DNA of 64,000 bases from NCBI GenBank assembly GCA_030867875.1, contig JAOWCC010000286.1:2604001-2668000 (forward strand), given 5' to 3'. Origin of the DNA: Actinernus sp. WN-2022 (taxonomy: Eukaryota; Cnidaria; Anthozoa; Actiniaria; Actinernidae). A program made the translations under genes and the position numbers. The notes under the pieces were generated by a model, which saw nothing but the letters and a program-made list of their open reading frames with translations, was not told the DNA's origin and made no database searches. Numbering within the stretch: position 1 is the stretch's first letter; every line of letters starts with the position of its first letter. Below are positions 12,372 to 22,600 of this stretch, piece after piece.

Positions 12372-14976
12372 TCAGAAATTAACATCATACTCCGGCAGAT
12401 CCAAATGAAGAAAGTCAGTGTCTTCATTATCTTCTGGAGTCAAAACAGCACATACCGAGTTGGTATTGTTTGTGAAGCTTTTAGACTGGAGAACTTCACT
12501 GTTGATTAGACAAAGGCGTTCCATGTCCTGTTCATAATTTGCAATGTCTCCAAAAAGTTCCTGGAAGACTTCCAGTATGTCCATTGCATGCTGTGTACAA
12601 TAAATGGAGAAGTTCTGGTACAAGTATTCAGATGAACAAACTCTTCCAGCATTCTTAACAATGTCATCTATAAGTTCATCAGTAAAGCTTTGGCTTATTG
12701 TATCATGAAAGAAAGATAATCCCCCCATTGAATAATTCTGTTTTAGTTCGAACAGAGACATCTTCAAATCATTTTCATCGGTGAGCGTCATACACCTCGT
12801 GATAGAACTGGGCACTTCTTCTGGTTCATCTTGCTTAGTTACTTTCAGATAAGGTGGTTCAATGCTGGCACAACTGTCAGCACTGCACTTACAATGGCTT
12901 CTGCAGTGGGAACAGCAGAGGTGGCCAGGAACCAAAGAAGAAACTGAATCACTGAAATGATCATAAAGGGCTTTTCTCTGACATCCTTCTGTATTTGCTA
13001 CAACTTTTACATCTTTACCACATCTGGAAAGCTGTCGTCTTGTGAAATACGTTACACTGTGAGCTTGACTTCCATTGCGCCCACCTCGTCCAGCTTGCTG
13101 CATTAGATCAACGACACTTGTGGGTGGGCCAAACTGTACCACATACTTCACATTTGGAAAATTAATTCCCATTCCGAGGGCACAAGTTGCAATAACAACT
13201 CTCCTCATTCCATTCCTCCTGAAATCTTCCTCTATTTCTGCTTTTCTGAACTCCCAGGTCCTGGCATGGTATACTCCAAGAAGACAATCTTTCTTTCTAT
13301 CATCAGAAACAATGAAAGCCTTTTCCTTCAAGATAAGCAGCAAATAACTTAGGACATTTGATATGTCATTGAAAGTATTGCAAAATATAATTGTTTGTGG
13401 AGTTTCTTTGCCCTTTTCTGCTACCATATCTGCAATCCATTTCAAATGAGTCACTGCATCTTTCTCATTTGGAATTGGCATGAAATCCAGAACAATGTTT
13501 TCCTTATTAGGACATACATCAATTGTGAAAGGTTTGATCATACCACTTGCTTTAATGAGCTTGGCTCTCTCATTCAACTGTACCGTTGCAGTTAATGCAA
13601 GCATTGGAACACCAGGGAGAAATGATCTCAGATCCTTCACTCTGCCAAATGCTTCTCTGAATGGGTCCTTTGCTTTCTTTTTTCCTTTCTTCCCTTGTGG
13701 GAGTCCCCTTAAAACAGAAAATAGAGTAATACGATTGTCGCTTGCATCTAAGCGTCAACATGTGAGATGAAAACATGTGCTAATTATTGGGTACCAAATG
13801 TAATGTGATTAGTTATCAACCTTTCGAAGTTTGAAGGCATGCTAGATGAACTTTTGTGCTCAAAAACCAACTTATTCTCTTCCCATATTGATAATTCTCC
13901 AAACAGCTCTTGACCACTTTATTTCTGAAGGCACACCTGGTTTGACATTATGGCTGTATTTGTTTACTGTGTTTATTGTAAATATCCTCAACTACGAATC
14001 AGGTTTTGCCTCGCGTGTTCATGCAAATTATGGTAATTTTTATAGATATTATAATGAATAATATCCTGGTCACTCCAAAGTCGGTGTTGACGATTTAGAT
14101 AAATTTATGCCGCCAAATTAGTGTAATTGCAAAACCACCACAACAAAATCAGGGAAGTTGAACATTAATTGACATTATTTGAAAAATAGAACCGTTGAAC
14201 CCATACAAAAGTCTACTAATCTGTCTCCTCGTATCCAAGGCCATTAGAAGTTAAAAAATCCCAAGGGAAGGGGATGATCGAGCTATAACTAAGGTTACTT
14301 TTGCTGTGAATTCCATTCCTGTTAGGGTTGCTTGATGTTTTGAATATTACTAATATAGTAGATCGATGTAATTATTCGATACGTCCGTTCGGTTGAAATT
14401 TCACACATTTTCCATTTAATAATATTATAAAATGGCACGTGAAGTCAGTTTCGCCAGTAAAAGCTTTTAATATACAGAATTTTAAAAATGAACTTACCAT
14501 CCTGTAATTGAGTGGACTTCGTCAATCGCTATTGCAACAGTTTGCCTGCCTAGCTTCCCCTCTTTAAGCTCTGTTCTCCATCTTTTTGAGAGCCAGGACT
14601 CTGGACTCCCGTACACGATCTCGCACTCGCCATTAGTCACACACATCTCGTCCTGATCGCTGGTGTCGTCGATCCCAATTGCGGCGGCTGATACTCCAAT
14701 TGCCTTTCGATCTTTGACTTGGTCAGTCATAATGGCAACCAACGGAGAAACTACAACAATTGTAGCTGCATTCTTACCATTTAAAGCTTTCATCAAACGA
14801 GGAAATAACTGAAAAATTAAGCTCTTCCCGAAGCCGGTAGGTAACGATGCAAACACATCTTTGCCACTCGCCAGGTTTTCAAGACATTCTTCCTGCTCCC
14901 GTCGAAGTGATTTCACGTGTGGGAAATCCCTCAACAAATTTTGAAGTATACCACAAATATCGCTTCGAGAAGCCAT
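12372..14976 (-). CDS. RecQ-like DEVH-box DNA helicase (2 exons)
   Basis: Exon 1 spans 14976-14498 and exon 2 spans 13707-12372. The GT-AG intron splits the Trp codon after SITG and the junction is in phase, giving 604 codons. Helicase motifs appear in order: motif 0 LRREQEECLENL (about residues 24-35), Walker A TGFGKS (47-52), Ia VVVSPLVAIMTDQV, DEVH (152-155), III LALTATV, IV IIFCNTF, V VVIATCALGMGINFP and VI QQAGRGGRNG. A cysteine cluster (CCSHCRSHCKCSADSC) follows where RecQ proteins carry their zinc-binding subdomain. I see no HRDC domain. Established RecQ enzymes unwind DNA 3'-5' using ATP. The gene converges on the DUF6589-type gene inside the same terminal repeats, so a role in transposition intermediates or gap repair is inferred. 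A captured or host gene is the alternative. Confidence 0.85.
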
Positions 14977-15037
14977 GAGTCATGAACTTTAGGAATACCG
15001 GTACTTAGACATGACAGAGCGGTGTTGATGCGAACTG

Positions 15038-15116
15038 TCAAAATTGACCAATCAGAGGGTATACCAGGAGCTGGTATACCGGAACAAGGTTCTGAATAGA
15101 ATGTCCACAGGCCCTC
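15038..15116 (-). promoter_or_regulatory. Subterminal/upstream block of the RecQ-like gene
   Basis: Read on the minus strand, this block runs from GGGCCTGTGGACATT through a CTGGTATACC palindrome to TCTGATTGGTCAATTTTGAC, just ahead of the helicase ATG. Its outer part matches the block upstream of the other gene at 1747-1768, and its inner part recurs at 22551-22590. ATTGGTCAAT is a CCAAT-like box. A promoter role is inferred. Confidence 0.45.
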
Positions 15117-15325
15117 TTTCCTTTCCTCTTTCTCTCCCATTCCCCCTCCCTTCCTCCCTCTCTACCCCAGTCCTCCTCTCCCCCTATCTACCCCAGTCCT
15201 CCTCCTCTTCTCTTCTTTTCTTCCCCTCTCCACCCCAGTCCTCCTCTTCTCTTCTTTTCTTCCCCTCTCCACCCCAGTCCTCCTCTTCTCTTCTTTTTTT
15301 GTCCGAATTTTTTTAGTATCCAAGG
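15117..15325. repeat. Pyrimidine-rich minisatellite in the right subterminal region
   Basis: Nearly pure C/T tract with about three to four copies of a roughly 40-bp unit containing CCACCCCAGTCCTCCTCTTC. The left end carries the reverse-complement type of text (GGGGACTGGGGGAAAGG). The tract is therefore part of the element ends and probably expanded in place. Confidence 0.75.
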
Positions 15326-15341
15326 GCCTGTGAACAGGCTA
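15326..15341 (-). repeat. Right terminal inverted repeat
   Basis: The reverse complement of this interval is identical to the left terminus for 16 bp. It is followed directly by the second copy of the 9-bp target duplication. Confidence 0.85.
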
Positions 15342-15350
15342 CCAAGACAT
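15342..15350. repeat. Target-site duplication, right copy (CCAAGACAT)
   Basis: Perfect copy of 1614-1622. Together they define the insertion point. The empty site would read CGAGTCAC-CCAAGACAT-TAGAATC. Confidence 0.85.
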
Positions 15351-15914
15351 TAGAATCGGAGTCGGATGCGGACTCGCTGCTACTCTGAAACTTCCGTCTC
15401 TTTTCTTGTACCTGGCAAAAATTTAAGCCTACTAGCTGAGCAGCTTTCCGTCGGAGTTGTAGCAGTACTAATAGAACTCGAAGTGGGAGTCGTCGAACAT
15501 GAAAGCTGTTCGAACCACGAGCCTTTGTCGCTTTCCGCGAGCATCACTTTCTTCTCCGTATTGAAACTTTGCTCCTTCTCGAGCTCATTCTATTGAATCT
15601 TCTTGGGGCCTGTCTTCTTTTTTTACCTTTTATCCAAGGATTATTCTTTTCTCTTCTGGACATATCCACGATCGATATACCGGTAAATTAAACGCTATAA
15701 AATCACTGAACTCACGAGTCACGGCTCACTGTGAGTCTGAAGCTCCGGATGTAGTTCCCCGCAAAAATTCAGCGGGGTGCCTGTGGGCTGTGGCACGTAA
15801 TGGGATCAGAGGGATTTATTACGTCTAAGCGATTTATTTACTTTCCTTCAAATTCCTTTTTTTTTCTAATATCTCGCAACCTTTTACAAATTTAGCGCCT
15901 ACAAAACGAATGTT
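15351..15914. other. Right flank of the large element
   Basis: Short open frames occur on both strands, including a basic minus-strand frame from an ATG near 15664 (MSRREKNNPWIKGKKRRQ). None is long enough or family-like enough to call. The minus-strand frame might be the first exon of a disrupted host gene. Confidence 0.3.
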
Positions 15915-16973
15915 TTAGTTAGTTCTGACTTTGGAAATGTAATATGAATCTTTAGCAGCTAGTCGAGTATTATGGCGATGTATCCTATTTATAGGTGTAA
16001 AAACGTCATGAAATATAGTTGGCAAAGCATTTGCATAAAAATCGTGCATAAACAAAGCATTGTTAAGATATATTATATCAGTAAATTTGAGTATCCCTAA
16101 GCTATGGAAAAGTGGACTTGAGTGGGCTGAATATTCAGAAAAAGTAATTATTCTAATTGCTTTCTTTTGAAGAAGAATCAGAGGTCTAAGTGTAGTTACA
16201 TATGTATTTCCCCAGGTTGTCACTGCATAGGACAGGTATGGGTAAACTAATGTATAGTACAATTGAATTAGAGTAGCTACAGGGACAAAATGCCGAATCT
16301 TTGATAGCATGCCAACACTGCGTTTGATTTTTTTGGAAATATGCTGAACATGGTATTTCCAGCTGAGGTGACAATCAATAAAGACCCCGAGATACCTAAT
16401 GCACTCAACTTGCTTTATCTGTTTCCCATCAATAACCAATCTGATTGCATAGTTTACAGGTTTTTGGCGAGGTCGAAATATGATAAAATTTGTTTTATCA
16501 ATATTTAGGGAAAGCTTGTTTGCAATAAGCCACTGCGTGACATAAGCTAGGTTTTCATTTATAAGGGTCTCTAGTGCAATCATACTATTATTGCTGCAAA
16601 ACAGATTAGTGTCGTCAGCAAAGATGTGGAAATCAAAAAAAGAACAGCAATTGCTAAAATCATTTATATATAGGAGAAATAGAAGAGGGCCTAGTCCCGA
16701 ACCTTGTGGGACACCATGAGAAACAATGAGGTCATCTGATTTAAAAGAACTTACTGTAACATGTTGCTTTCTATTATGTAAATAAGAGATAAACCAGTCT
16801 TTGGCTACTCCACGAACTCCATAATGACTCAGTTTAGATATCAATATACTATGATTGACCGTGTCAAAAGCTTTTGCAAAATCCAAAAATATCCCACATG
16901 AGTACTTCCCATCTTCTATTGCCCGCTGAATTCTATCTGCAATCAACAAAGTCGCATGCGTGGTAGTGTTACA
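15915..16973 (-). mobile_element. 5'-truncated LINE: reverse transcriptase C-terminal two thirds
   Basis: The open frame starts inside the reverse transcriptase. Visible landmarks are FLDFAKAFDTVNH, GVPQGSGLGPLLFLLYINDF, the catalytic FADDTNLF, LSLNIDKT, YLGVFID and the thumb-type LVYPYLSYAVTTWG. These place it among Jockey/CR1/L2-type non-LTR retrotransposons. The reading frame is intact for about 350 codons. An in-frame stop just upstream (near 16972), plus absence of the endonuclease and palm N-terminus, marks a dead-on-arrival 5' truncation. The copy is inactive but its frame is well preserved, so insertion was probably fairly recent. Confidence 0.9.
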
Positions 16974-16979
16974 CTATAA

Positions 16980-18300
16980 AATGTAACCATTTAGATAATT
17001 TAGGAAAGGATTGGTGATTAGAATAGGGTTTTTAAATAAACACCTAAACATGTAAGCATGAAACGATTAACGAGTCATAAAAGTAGTAATGAACACATTA
17101 TAGTATTTAGTTAAGGGGTCGATATACATAAGCAGATATAATCTTCAGCAAATAAAATGAGTTGTCCCTTCCTTCGAGTATAATTAATCGAACACCCATC
17201 AAAGTAGAGTAAACATAATGTCTTTCAACCTCATTAACTCTACGGGAAACTCTCGTTCTGTTTGCTTTTCTAAGGAAATGTATGTTATTGTGTTTACTGA
17301 TACTTATGTACAGGCAACTTGTGTTAGCTTGGAGTAAAGTATAGTGACATGTTTATATGATCATTACATATGGGTACAAAATAGGCGGTCCCTAGTTTCG
17401 CCAAGGATAGGCCCCGCCTCGTACTATCTGATACAGTGTTTACTAAGTTAAAGTTAGTTTTACTACTTTTACCGAGGAAAATCCTCTTTAAATCAATGCA
17501 CATTTCAACTGAGTTCTTTTTATTCTAAATGTGTCTTTGACGATATTTTACCTGGCAACAGTTAGTCTCTTGCCCAAGGTAATACTAGTTAGTAATTACT
17601 GGCTTGTTAATTAATCTTAATCTTAATGTAGTTTTGCATCCTGTTGTTATCTTCTGATAACACGTACAGATTTAGCAGAATTTCTGCGTGTAAAGTTATG
17701 CAAGTTCACGCGATACAGCGGATAAGCACCTCCTTGAACGTAGGTCATTTTGTTTATTTAGTCATTGACCAGAGAGAACTTTCACCTTCTTGAATTCGCT
17801 TGTTTTCGATTTTAACCTAGATATTTCTTCTTGGACGGTTAGATCCTACTGTCTTAAAACGAGCATTGTTAAATGTGGATAGTTTTATAATTCTAACATA
17901 CTCTAAAATTCGTTTTAAGGTTCGTTTGGGCGTACGATTTTACGTTACGTCATGAAACTGAATAGCTGGTAAAACAGGTTTATGACTTGTTTTCCCAGTA
18001 TAACTTGCAAGCTTTCACACGCGTGTAAGTCTTTTACTACTTAAGCAGTAGCATTGTAAAAGTTAGTAGAGTTGGTTGGTGCGGGAGGTCCGCACAGGAC
18101 AAGTAAATAAAGCGAAGTTCAACCCAACTCAAGTCTCGTCTGCTCTTAATGGAGTAACGATCCAGGAACCCGAAAAGGGGGAAACTAAAGAGAGTTTCCC
18201 CCTTCGAAACAATTGGTGCGAGAATCCGGGTAGGCGCAGACTTCGAAACAATTGGCGGAGGAATCCGGGCGGACGAAGATTTAATCCGTAACAGAAACAA
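16980..18300 (+). mobile_element. Possible LTR-retrotransposon end and leader
   Basis: No open frame of note. The 3' part has an LTR-leader look: AATAAAGCGAAGTTCAACCC and CTCGTCTGCTCT near 18105-18150, then TGGTGCGAGAATCCGGG near 18210, which resembles a tRNA primer-binding site. A roughly 38-bp unit starting CTTCGAAACAATTGG is tandemly duplicated (18201-18278). I could not find a second LTR in the window, so this is a tentative solo or truncated LTR call. Confidence 0.3.
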
Positions 18301-18362
18301 GTGGTGGCCGGAGAGTCCGAGCAACAGAGAAGCTAAGACGAGAAAGTCCAAACCAAAGGAGT

Positions 18363-18926
18363 CACGAAAGAGCTATCCCCGCAGGCCTTGAAGAAGCAAT
18401 AAAGGAAGAGCAAGTACAAAAGGTGCTATCTGCAGAATTTACAGTCCCTAACCTAGCTACGTTTTCATCTGCATTCCATTTGGAGGTGAAGGATATAGCA
18501 GTTGATTCATCGTGAAGCCCCTGCTGTTTGCGTGTTAGGATTAAGGCGTCCAAAACAGACCCTTTTCGGAAGGGTTGTTTTATTCATATTGGGCGTGGTA
18601 GTTCTTCTTTGTGTGCAGTGGAGGCAGTGCTGGCATATTTGGTTTATCGTGGGGATTCCGAAGGACCTCTATTCATGTTTCAAAATGGCCAACCACTGAC
18701 TCGTTCTTCTTTGACAAGCTGGTTGAGACGCATCTTGAGTAGCGCTGGGTTTGCAGGCAACTATTCCAGTCACAGTTTTCGTATCGGTGCGGCCACAGTG
18801 GCAGCTCGCAATGGTGTGCCTGATCACTTGATTCAAGCACTTGGTCGTTGGAATAGCAATGCCTATCAGCTCTATATTAGAACACCATCGGAAGCTTTGG
18901 CAAGCCTGTCAAATCATCTGGCATAA
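18363..18926 (+). pseudogene. DIRS-like tyrosine recombinase, C-terminal remnant
   Basis: The frame shows SAEFTVPNLATFSSAFHL, KDIAVDSS, VRIKASKTDPFRKG, GPLFMFQNGQPLTR, then SHSFRIGAATVAARNG and LGRWNSNAYQLYIRTP. The HSFR motif, a tryptophan at the second His position and the terminal Tyr fit the catalytic box of DIRS-type tyrosine recombinases. A TGA at 18513-18515 interrupts the frame just before the KASKTDPF block, and the N-terminal domain and first catalytic Arg are missing. The copy is therefore a broken 5'-truncated remnant. Direct repeats 130 bp downstream may be its split terminal repeats. Confidence 0.8.
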
Positions 18927-19061
18927 CAGTGGACTCTGGGTATGTATTCATTGTTGCTTGCATTGGAGCAGGGGTTGGTGCTTGGGGTTGTTTGGAAGGA
19001 AGGTTCCATGGTACCTTAGTACACAGATCCTCCTTTCTCCAAGCACCTTGGAGTGGGGTTG

Positions 19062-19177
19062 GGTGGTGGACTGTGTTGGTTACCATGGTTACCTCCTCTG
19101 TTGTGCTGGCATGCGCGCGCCAGCATGGCAGCTTCTTGACACCTAATCCCAAGCTCATCTATTGGTGATGAGTTTAA
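19062..19177 (+). repeat. 116-bp direct repeat, copy 1
   Basis: Differs from copy 2 (19457-19572) at about one position. It contains the dyad CATGCGCGCGCCAGCATG and lies downstream of a tyrosine recombinase remnant, where DIRS/Ngaro-type elements carry split direct repeats. Confidence 0.85.
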
Positions 19178-19456
19178 ATGTGGCTAAATGTAATTTAGGC
19201 AAAGTTAGAATCGAGACAATGCTGGCCAGCGGTCTCCCCCTTTATTCTAAGCATGATGCGGGGTGTCCAGGAGCCAGGGCAGGGGCTTTTGGATCCCACG
19301 AGGTTCTTGTTGCGGATTGTAGCGGATCCAACTCGTGGCTGGTTTGCTGTTTGCTGTTGCTGGTTTTAGCAGACTTTTGCTCCCGCCCTCCTCTCCCTCG
19401 AAGGTAAGTAGTAGGAAGGTAAGTATTCCACTGAATCTTCAGTGTGACTGGTGTCA

Positions 19457-19572
19457 GGTGGTGGACTGTGTTGGTTACCATGGTTACCTCCTCTGTTGTG
19501 CTGGCATGCGCGCGCCAGCATGGCAGCTTCATGACACCTAATCCCAAGCTCATCTATTGGTGATGAGTTTAA
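19457..19572 (+). repeat. 116-bp direct repeat, copy 2
   Basis: Near-identical to 19062-19177, with a 279-bp unrelated spacer between the copies. Very low divergence suggests a recent duplication or a replication-generated terminal repeat. Confidence 0.85.
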
Positions 19573-19710
19573 TCAGATCTACAAACAATCTGGCTCAGTG
19601 CCCTTGTGTTTGTAAATCTTAAATCTGATAAAATACTGCTGCTCATTTGTGAAACAGTACATAAAGCCCTTGTATGTGTCATGCTAGTTTTATTCCTTTC
19701 TAATTTTCAG

Positions 19711-19932
19711 AAATCTTCAGATGTGCCAATTGTGTTAAACCTCAATCAAATGAAAGCAATAAAGCATATGAGTTTTGGAATCGGGAAGGATATTGTTGGG
19801 GTACAGAAGGTCCCCTTTCCACTTCACGGCTTTGCTGTCAACATGTTTCCCGTTGTGGAAATGATAGTTCGAGAGCAAAGACTCCGCAAGGTAGCGGATT
19901 CCAAAATTCGTTTAAACATAAAGATAGAATGA
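19711..19932 (+). CDS. Candidate terminal exon, unknown protein
   Basis: After a good acceptor (TTCTAATTTTCAG) the frame stays open for 73 codons to TGA at 19930-19932. The encoded text (for example IGKDIVGVQKVPFPLHGF) has normal amino-acid composition, but I recognise no family and see no upstream exon. Weak call. Confidence 0.25.
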   Translation, partial: KSSDVPIVLNLNQMKAIKHMSFGIGKDIVGVQKVPFPLHGFAVNMFPVVEMIVREQRLRKVADSKIRLNIKIE

Positions 19933-20210
19933 AGACCATTTTGAGGTAAGAAGAAAGTCAATATTGTTTCCTGTGCTAACTAATAATTATACCATGGTAG
20001 CCTCGGATTTTTTTCTCCGAGGCACATTTAAACCACTAATTTTCCCTCATGGGAAGGAAATTTCGAGACAATGCATATTTCTAAATTCCCCTGCATGCGT
20101 AATGAGGGACAATTAGCATTCTTGTTGTTCACTTCTATTTAACAATGGCGCTGTTCTTGATAATAAAACGCACAACGAGCGAAATTTTTGGCCAATAACT
20201 CACTAAAACA

Positions 20211-20745
20211 AATTTCTTCAAACGCAGCACGCTACACCACCATTTAAAAAAAGCTTTAACTTCTCGGATTCAGCTCGCTAATAACACAGCAACATTGTAT
20301 TCTTCGTCTGGTTCGCGACTTCAACGGCGCCGTGGTTTGTCACTCTTAAACAAACTTCTTCAAACTCGGCACGCTACACCACCATTTAAAAAAGCTTTAA
20401 CTTCTCGGATTCAGCTCGCTAATAACACAGCAACATTTTATTCTTCGTCTGGTTTACGACTTCAACGGCGCCGTTATTTGTTACTCTAGCATGCCAAGTT
20501 TAAAGAAATTTATTTCACACTGCCATTAAAAAAAGCTTTAACTTCTCCGCTCGCTAATACACATCAACATTTTATTCTTCGTCTGGTTCACGACTTCAAC
20601 AGCGCCGTTGTTTCTCACTCTAAAACAAACGTCTTCAAACTCTGCACGCTACACCGCCACTAAAAAAGCTTTAACTTCTCGGACTCCGCCGCTAATACAC
20701 ATCAACATTTTATTTTTCGTCTGGTTCACGACTTCAACGTTACTC
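20211..20745 (+). repeat. Satellite array, unit about 120-140 bp, four copies
   Basis: Four imperfect head-to-tail units share the landmarks CACGCTACACCACCA, AAAGCTTTAACTTCTC, TATTCTTCGTCTGGTT and GACTTCAACGGCGCCG. The first two are most alike; the last two carry deletions. The array is non-coding despite short open frames in phase with the unit. Confidence 0.85.
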
Positions 20746-20930
20746 TTCACATGCTGGTGAGAACCATGTGAATGACTTTTTAAACTATCTACTTTACTTT
20801 TAAACTAACAGTACGCAATAAAAAGTTGAAGTTATCCAGTTATCGAAGCACGTTGGTTAATTTCTATTAAAGCTATTCAAAATGTTGTTCCATTATAATT
20901 ACGAGGTGTTAGATTTCACAGCGTCGCCGG

Positions 20931-22386
20931 TTAAAGGGACTGGGTCAGCGCTCATTCGTTACCAGTCTATCGCACGGCCAAAGGCAATATTTGATTTCCG
21001 ACTCCGGGAGTACGAAATCAAACCTCCCTCCGAAGGAACCTTTCAGGAATCCATTTCCATCGCTCTTATTTCGAACCTCTAAAACATTTTTTTTTGCAGG
21101 AACGTTTTGTTTAGCATTCATTCTAAATGTAGAGTATTTCATTTTTACATTTTTTTTTGAAATTCTGATGAATGAAGGCTCTGGAGGAAGGGGAGGTAAA
21201 CGAGTCGGGGCAGGAAGAAAGAAAACGCTTGCCTTGAGGCAATTGACGAAAAAAAAAAATGACCGACACTGGAAAAGCCAACATGCTGCTATATACTTAA
21301 GCAAACAAATATTCAAAATCTGGCGGGAGCTAAAGGGCAAGGAACTTTTGGTAGTGACTGGGCCTTCGCGGCCGAGTCACTTCAAGAGTAGTTGATTGAG
21401 ATTGTTGCCACACGAAACGTTTAGTGTTTGACTCAAGGTATAACAAAAAGTAACGCCAGAAGATAAATAACATTGCCAAAAACCTTTTGCTAAAAAGCAA
21501 TGTTTTATAAAACGGACAAAATGAAAGAAAAGAAAGAGTTTATTTTGCGACTTTTCTGAGCACAAACCAAAATACACCAAAGCCAAGACAAACTCACCAG
21601 CCAAAACACACCAAAGCCAAGACAAAGGACAACCCGAACTCACCTGAAAACGTTTTCCAGAATCAAAACAAGGTAATAAAACATACCTGAAATTTAGCTG
21701 AACCTGCTACTTTGTCGGCTCTTCAAAAATAATTATTTAGGAAACGGCGAAGTTCGAGCCAAGCTATCTCACTGACTTTATTCCAGCGAAGCATTTATAA
21801 ACATTTCACGAACGAACCAATTAAGGCTTCACAACAATTATCATGAAAGGAGGCGAATTCCAACTCTCTTTACAAGTCTTTAGAACTCCAAACGATGAGA
21901 GTTTTCTGTTCAGCAAGGCAAGGAACGACGACTAAATTTGAAAACCGTCCGTTCAGCGTTCAAGTCAACACGGGACCAAAATCATGTTTCGCAAAATGTT
22001 GACGATTTTCACAAGAAATGGCGCCAGATTGTCCTAAGCGATGACAAGTAAACAATCCCTAGTATTACATTTGACGAGGTGAAGAGTTTTTGTACACATT
22101 TAGCCGGACTTTCATTGCTGTATTTTCGGATAAATCGAGGTGAACTTCCGTAACTGAATTTTACTTTCTTACACAAAATCTACCCGCTAAACATTTAAAG
22201 GGTTTCAATCTTACCCTCAACCAATCAGAAATGAGCTCTCATTGAACTGACCAATCAATACAATGCTACTGTTGCTTGCGAAATAAACCATTGCGATCGC
22301 AGAAGAATTTTGAATATTTATGATATGCTAATTACCTCAAGAGCATACTTACTGCGCACGGGCACCAGGTGACCCAGCCCCTTTAA
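20931..22386. mobile_element. 1.45-kb TTAA-flanked non-autonomous DNA transposon
   Basis: TTAA occurs at both ends (20931-20934, 22383-22386), followed inward by inverted termini AGGGACTGGGTCA and AGGGGCTGGGTCA with one mismatch. TTAA duplication is typical of Kolobok and piggyBac superfamilies; I cannot tell which applies. No transposase is encoded. A 75-codon frame sits inside. Confidence 0.75.
21168..21395 (+). CDS. Small basic ORF inside the TTAA element
   Basis: From ATG 21168 the frame encodes 75 residues beginning MNEGSGGRGGKRVGAGRKK, an AT-hook-like GRKK start. A Lys-rich stretch encoded by an A-run follows, then a short helical segment (YLSKQIFKIWRELKGKELL). It could be the remnant of a transposase DNA-binding N-terminus or chance coding. 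Confidence 0.3.
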   Translation: MNEGSGGRGGKRVGAGRKKTLALRQLTKKKNDRHWKSQHAAIYLSKQIFKIWRELKGKELLVVTGPSRPSHFKSS

Positions 22387-22550
22387 TTAGGAAGAGGAGC
22401 GACTCTGAATGATCCAAATTCAATGGAGCCAATTATAATTAATGACGAAACAATAGCGCAAATTCTATATGAATATATCCAAATGCGCTTCACAAAGTTA
22501 TTTTTGTGATACGGACTGCTATTGTGGCGGACCTCATTCCAGTTTAGCAT

Positions 22551-22600
22551 ACTAGCTCCTGGTATACGTTCTGATTGGTCAATTTTGACAGGTCTCGCAC
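22551..22600 (+). repeat. Copy of the RecQ-gene upstream block
   Basis: The text AGCTCCTGGTATAC followed by TCTGATTGGTCAATTTTGAC matches the reverse complement of 15038-15078 almost perfectly. It is a second, isolated copy of the sequence that precedes the transposon helicase gene. Confidence 0.7.

Larger units (their letters stand above)
1623..15341. mobile_element. 13.7-kb DNA transposon with DUF6589-type and RecQ-like genes
   Basis: Both ends carry the same 16-bp sequence in inverted orientation (TAGCCTGTTCACAGGC at 1623-1638, reverse complement at 15326-15341). They are flanked by a perfect 9-bp duplication, CCAAGACAT. Inside each terminal repeat is a purine-rich tract (as read inward), followed by a shared subterminal block containing GAGRGCCTGTGGACATT (left about 1747-1764, right about 15098-15115). 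The start codon of one gene follows each block, so the two genes converge: a DUF6589-type protein from the left end and a RecQ-like helicase from the right. Both frames are intact, which suggests recent or ongoing activity. Smaller inverted-repeat elements sit in introns of the first gene. A 9-bp duplication is in the Mutator-like range, but no MULE transposase is visible. Confidence 0.85.

Noticed and set aside
12372..14976. Bacterial contamination or recent bacterial transfer of recQ
   Set aside because: The gene has a phase-correct spliceosomal intron, local base composition and sits inside a eukaryotic element.
18105..18925. One composite LTR retrotransposon including the recombinase
   Set aside because: LTR elements use a DDE integrase; the frame here is a DIRS-type tyrosine recombinase, so the LTR-like leader and the recombinase are probably unrelated neighbours.
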